Shown: piece after piece, positions 23,092 to 25,309 of the stretch
Position numbering within the stretch: the stretch's first letter is position 1
Layout: every line of letters begins with the position of its first letter
From: Patescibacteria group bacterium
GTDB taxonomy: Bacteria > Patescibacteriota > Minisyncoccia > Phycocordibacterales > SBAW01
NCBI GenBank assembly: GCA_030916835.1
Contig: JAUPWA010000040.1
Coordinates: 1-25,309, forward strand
DNA: 25,309 nucleotides
Direction of reading: 5' to 3'
Notes under the pieces: generated by a model
Databases searched by the model: none
What the model was told of the DNA's origin: nothing
Seen by the model: the letters and a program-made list of their open reading frames with translations, nothing else
Position numbers and translations under genes: made by a program

Positions 23092-24294
23092 CTATTGAAC
23101 GGTTATCGTGGCTGTAGCAGATTTACCGCTTGCCTGTCCGGTAAAGGTGTACGTGTACGTGCCTGGAGTTGCTGGAGTGCTAAGCGAGCCGGTCGAGAAG
23201 CCCCCACCAAGATTCGTGAACCCTTGGGCAACTTGTGTGCCGTTGAGCTTGATCAGGACATACTCTTCGCTGCCAAAGTTGTGTCCACCAAAGTCAATTG
23301 AATTTCCTACACGGATCGTTTGGCCATTTTGATCAATTGAAGCGGGGGTGCTGGTGGCGTTCCCTGTGCCGCCGTTATTTTGATTCCCGCTCCCTGACCC
23401 AGGGTGCAGTGCTCGCAATTGCTCTTGCAGAGAGTTAATCCACATCTGCAGGTGTCCTATAGCCGCCCATAGCGCTGCAATCTCTGAGCTTTGAGGTGTT
23501 GTGCTTGCTGTATTCCCGGTGGTCGTGGCGGTAGTGGTTGCTGTATCCAAGGTTGTGAACGTGTGATCCACAGAGCTTGTCGCGTTGTAGTTAGAGTCCA
23601 TCGACATGACTATGAAGTGATACAGGGTGTTTGGCTGTAGAGCACTGAGCGTCATCGCATGGTTGGTATTCAGTGTGGTGTCGAGCGCCGAATAGGTGCC
23701 ATAGTTTGTCGTGGTGCCATACACAACTTGTGAGGTTCCCGGCGTACTGCTCATCCAAGAGATGGCTGCTTCCGTGCCTGTTGGTACCGCTTGTACCGCA
23801 GAGATCATGCTACTACTTGCGGTGCTAGTGCTAACGCTATTGCTGGTGTTGGTGAATGCAGCCGTTGCCAACATGTTGCTCGTGCTCCCCCTCGCGGTGA
23901 CTACCGCACCAGATGTGTCAGGGTTCGACGTACTTGCTGAGGTTGTGCTGAGCGGTGGAGCGAGCAGGGACACCGAGAAACTACCGCTTTGGTTTGCTGC
24001 AAGGTAGGTGGTGTAGGTGCCGAAGGTTATCCGGACATCCTCGCCGGCTGAGAACCCCGTACCATTTGTGGTAACGAAGGTACCGGTAGGACCCGAAGCA
24101 GGAGAGAGGGATATTGTTGCCCCCGTGCTAGTGGCAGTGCTCGTGGCTGTTGTTGTGGATGGGGTTGATGTGGCGCTCGTGGTAGTGCTCGTGTCCAAGG
24201 TGTTCTGGGCGAAGCTTGGGCGTGGCAGGCTAGTGACTGTGAGCACGCCCACAACTAAGGCGAGCGCTGTTAAGAGAAGAATGCGTGTACTCAT
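23092..24294 (-). CDS. Secreted Ser/Thr-rich surface protein with IPT-like and FN3-like domains
   Basis: This 400-residue protein has a signal peptide (about 1-29, ending SFA before QN) followed by a Thr/Ser-rich linker. An IPT/TIG-like beta domain (about 59-112) contains SPASGPTGTFVTTNGTGFSAGEDVRITFG. A fibronectin-III-like domain (about 168-250) contains AAISWMSSTPGTSQVVYGTTTNYG and LQPNTLYHFIVMSMDSN. A short coiled coil follows (IAALWAAIGHLQMWINSLQEQLRAL, about 272-296), then a Gly/Asn linker and a C-terminal beta domain. No anchor is visible. This modular build suggests an adhesin or surface-layer accessory. It ends at a strong terminator. Confidence 0.85.
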   Translation of the reverse strand: MSTRILLLTALALVVGVLTVTSLPRPSFAQNTLDTSTTTSATSTPSTTTATSTATSTGATISLSPASGPTGTFVTTNGTGFSAGEDVRITFGTYTTYLAANQSGSFSVSLLAPPLSTTSASTSNPDTSGAVVTARGSTSNMLATAAFTNTSNSVSTSTASSSMISAVQAVPTGTEAAISWMSSTPGTSQVVYGTTTNYGTYSALDTTLNTNHAMTLSALQPNTLYHFIVMSMDSNYNATSSVDHTFTTLDTATTTATTTGNTASTTPQSSEIAALWAAIGHLQMWINSLQEQLRALHPGSGSGNQNNGGTGNATSTPASIDQNGQTIRVGNSIDFGGHNFGSEEYVLIKLNGTQVAQGFTNLGGGFSTGSLSTPATPGTYTYTFTGQASGKSATATITVQ

Positions 24295-24330
24295 AATGGT
24301 AATTCAAGTTATTAGTTGGATAAACGGATA

Positions 24331-24351
24331 AAGAGGCGCACAAGAGGCGCA
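24331..24351. repeat. Tandem 10-base direct repeat in a divergent promoter region
   Basis: AAGAGGCGCA occurs at 24331-24340 and 24342-24351, one base apart. It lies in the 150-base gap between the divergent surface-protein and zinc-ribbon genes and could be a regulator site. Confidence 0.35.
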
Positions 24352-24444
24352 TGTCCACTATAGAGGAGTGCCCCTGATGGGTGCGTGAATGCTCCACAGC
24401 CCCCATCTTTACAAAAGTGATTTTTTTTGCTATTATACAGCCCC

Positions 24445-24654
24445 ATGCACAAGAAGCAGACTAAGGCTGAAAAGCCGGCAGAAAAGCGCCACACCCCTCT
24501 CTCTGAGCCCCGCAAAACCTTTCAGCAGGATGGGCACTGGATAGAGAAGCCACACCAGACCGCTATTTTGGTGTGCTCGTGTGGTAATCGCTACTTGAAG
24601 ACACGACGCAACCAGCAAACGTGCTTGCGCTGCCTCTCACTGACCGTTCAATAA
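24445..24654 (+). CDS. Small zinc-ribbon-like protein
   Basis: This 69-residue basic protein has a Lys-rich N-terminal half and a C-terminal CSCGNRYLKTRRNQQTCLRC stretch. Two cysteine pairs 14 residues apart are a typical single zinc-binding ribbon. No enzymatic domain is present; it could bind nucleic acid or another protein. A TATTATACA run ends 5 bases before the ATG at 24445, matching the leaderless pattern loosely. An in-frame start at 24427 would lie upstream of that box and is not preferred. Confidence 0.65.
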   Translation: MHKKQTKAEKPAEKRHTPLSEPRKTFQQDGHWIEKPHQTAILVCSCGNRYLKTRRNQQTCLRCLSLTVQ

Positions 24655-24684
24655 CGGTTCCTCCTGCGGCGTATACGAAGATGG

Positions 24685-24690
24685 TATACT
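24685..24690 (+). promoter_or_regulatory. -10 box of a leaderless promoter (MliC-like gene)
   Basis: TGG-TATACT ends 6 bases before the ATG at 24697. Confidence 0.55.
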
Positions 24691-24696
24691 GCCAGC

Positions 24697-25254
24697 ATGC
24701 CACAAGATTCTTCCGAACGTAGAACACCTACTCAGTATCGCGGGCTGCTCCTCGCTGCTATAGGCGTACTCATCTTTTTGCTTGGAGGGTTTGAGTTGTG
24801 GCAGTATAGAAACTCGCCATTCTTCTCCGTGCTGCTCGGGACAAAAACAGCGACAACAACAGCAACCGCACACATGCAACCTGAGCTTGTTGGTGTGGCT
24901 ACCTATACGTGTAACAACGGTAAGAGTATTACCGCGCAGTTTTTTGATACCAAAGGCGCCACACAACCTGCTCTACCTGCGCAGCCACCCACGCCAACGG
25001 GCAGTGTGCTGCTCACACTCAGCGATGGCCGTACGGTTACGCTCGCACAGACTATCTCAGGCTCTGGTATTCGATACGCTAACCAGAAAGAATCTTTTAT
25101 CTTTTGGAGTAAGGGTAAGACCTCGTTTGTACAAGAAGGATCTGCCCAGGAGCAGACATATCAAAATTGTGTGAGCGCAGATGCACTACCGAGTGTTACT
25201 ACAACAACACCCGAGGATGATGTTATGCCCGACTCGGGCGTGTTGCCACAATAG
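24697..25254 (+). CDS. Membrane-anchored MliC-type lysozyme inhibitor domain protein
   Basis: This 185-residue protein has one N-terminal membrane helix (about 15-32). A short linker leads to an outer domain (about 65-150) with ATYTCNNGKSITAQFFD, then GSVLLTLSDGRTVTLAQTISGSGIRYAN and FIFWSKGKTSFVQEG. This matches the MliC/PliC fold, which inhibits C-type lysozyme through its Ser and Lys loops. C69 and the late C152 could form the usual disulfide. The acidic tail is disordered. It would protect the cell's own wall from lysozyme; real inhibition is not shown. The last 55 bases of the window after it hold nothing recognisable. Confidence 0.85.
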   Translation: MPQDSSERRTPTQYRGLLLAAIGVLIFLLGGFELWQYRNSPFFSVLLGTKTATTTATAHMQPELVGVATYTCNNGKSITAQFFDTKGATQPALPAQPPTPTGSVLLTLSDGRTVTLAQTISGSGIRYANQKESFIFWSKGKTSFVQEGSAQEQTYQNCVSADALPSVTTTTPEDDVMPDSGVLPQ

Positions 25255-25309
25255 GGTGTGGTAGAGGTTTGAGTCGCTGCCCATTGTCGTAACAAATGCT
25301 TAGCGAGGT

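Noticed and set aside
24640..24670. Terminator after the zinc-ribbon gene
   Set aside because: ACCGTT/AACGGT forms a short hairpin but no T-run follows.

Overview
The window looks like a chromosomal segment of an ultra-small, host-dependent bacterium of the Candidate Phyla Radiation (Patescibacteria, most likely Parcubacteria). This is inferred from gene content: many short membrane-anchored hypothetical proteins, Ser/Thr-rich surface proteins, a stand-alone SWIB protein, a stripped-down pyruvate kinase, and very tight gene spacing with stop/start overlaps. TGA is used as a stop (for example at the end of enolase), so the TGA-recoding Gracilibacteria and Absconditabacteria are unlikely. No rRNA, tRNA, CRISPR array or insertion sequence was seen.

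Region 1 (578-6423, minus strand) is the most striking part. It reads as one operon: class II (adenosylcobalamin-dependent) ribonucleotide reductase, PduO-type cobalamin adenosyltransferase, a small DUF4430 (transcobalamin C-terminal-like) exported protein, an ECF-type S component, and a large secreted protein combining a DUF4430-like domain with an alpha/alpha-barrel of the squalene-cyclase/transcobalamin type. Together they describe a capture, import, adenosylation and use route for scavenged vitamin B12. A divergent, cysteine-rich ArsR-type regulator starts beside the operon, and the short intergenic stretch carries nested inverted repeats. A membrane-anchored hypothetical gene (5-565) converges on the operon.

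Region 2 (about 6853-7140) holds no credible protein gene. It contains what looks like a stand-alone structured RNA gene with its own promoter, several strong helices, a 9-bp long-range pairing and a long intrinsic terminator.

Region 3 (7169-12769, plus) is a run of small membrane or exported proteins: a DUF2177-like protein, a short anchored protein, a conserved uncharacterised soluble protein, a Pro-rich single-pass protein, a SWIB protein, two lysozyme-fold-like cell-wall proteins, and two small membrane proteins.

Region 4 (12803-16408, plus) is an energy cassette: enolase, a minimal pyruvate kinase, phosphoglycerate mutase and a D-2-hydroxyacid (probably D-lactate) dehydrogenase. It covers 3-phosphoglycerate to pyruvate to lactate in four adjacent genes.

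Region 5 (16437-19986, plus) is a MacAB-like ABC system (adaptor, FtsX-type permease, ATPase). It is followed by a GT-C-like membrane glycosyltransferase and an FNR-type flavin reductase. Region 6 (22006-25254) has a DedA protein and a UBA-like membrane protein (minus), a secreted FN3/IPT-like surface protein (minus), a small zinc-ribbon protein, and an anchored MliC-type lysozyme inhibitor (plus).

Across the window many genes have a -10-like hexamer (TATACT, TATAGT or close) exactly 6-7 nt before the start codon, often with an upstream TGn. This points to widespread leaderless transcription and was used here to choose several start codons.
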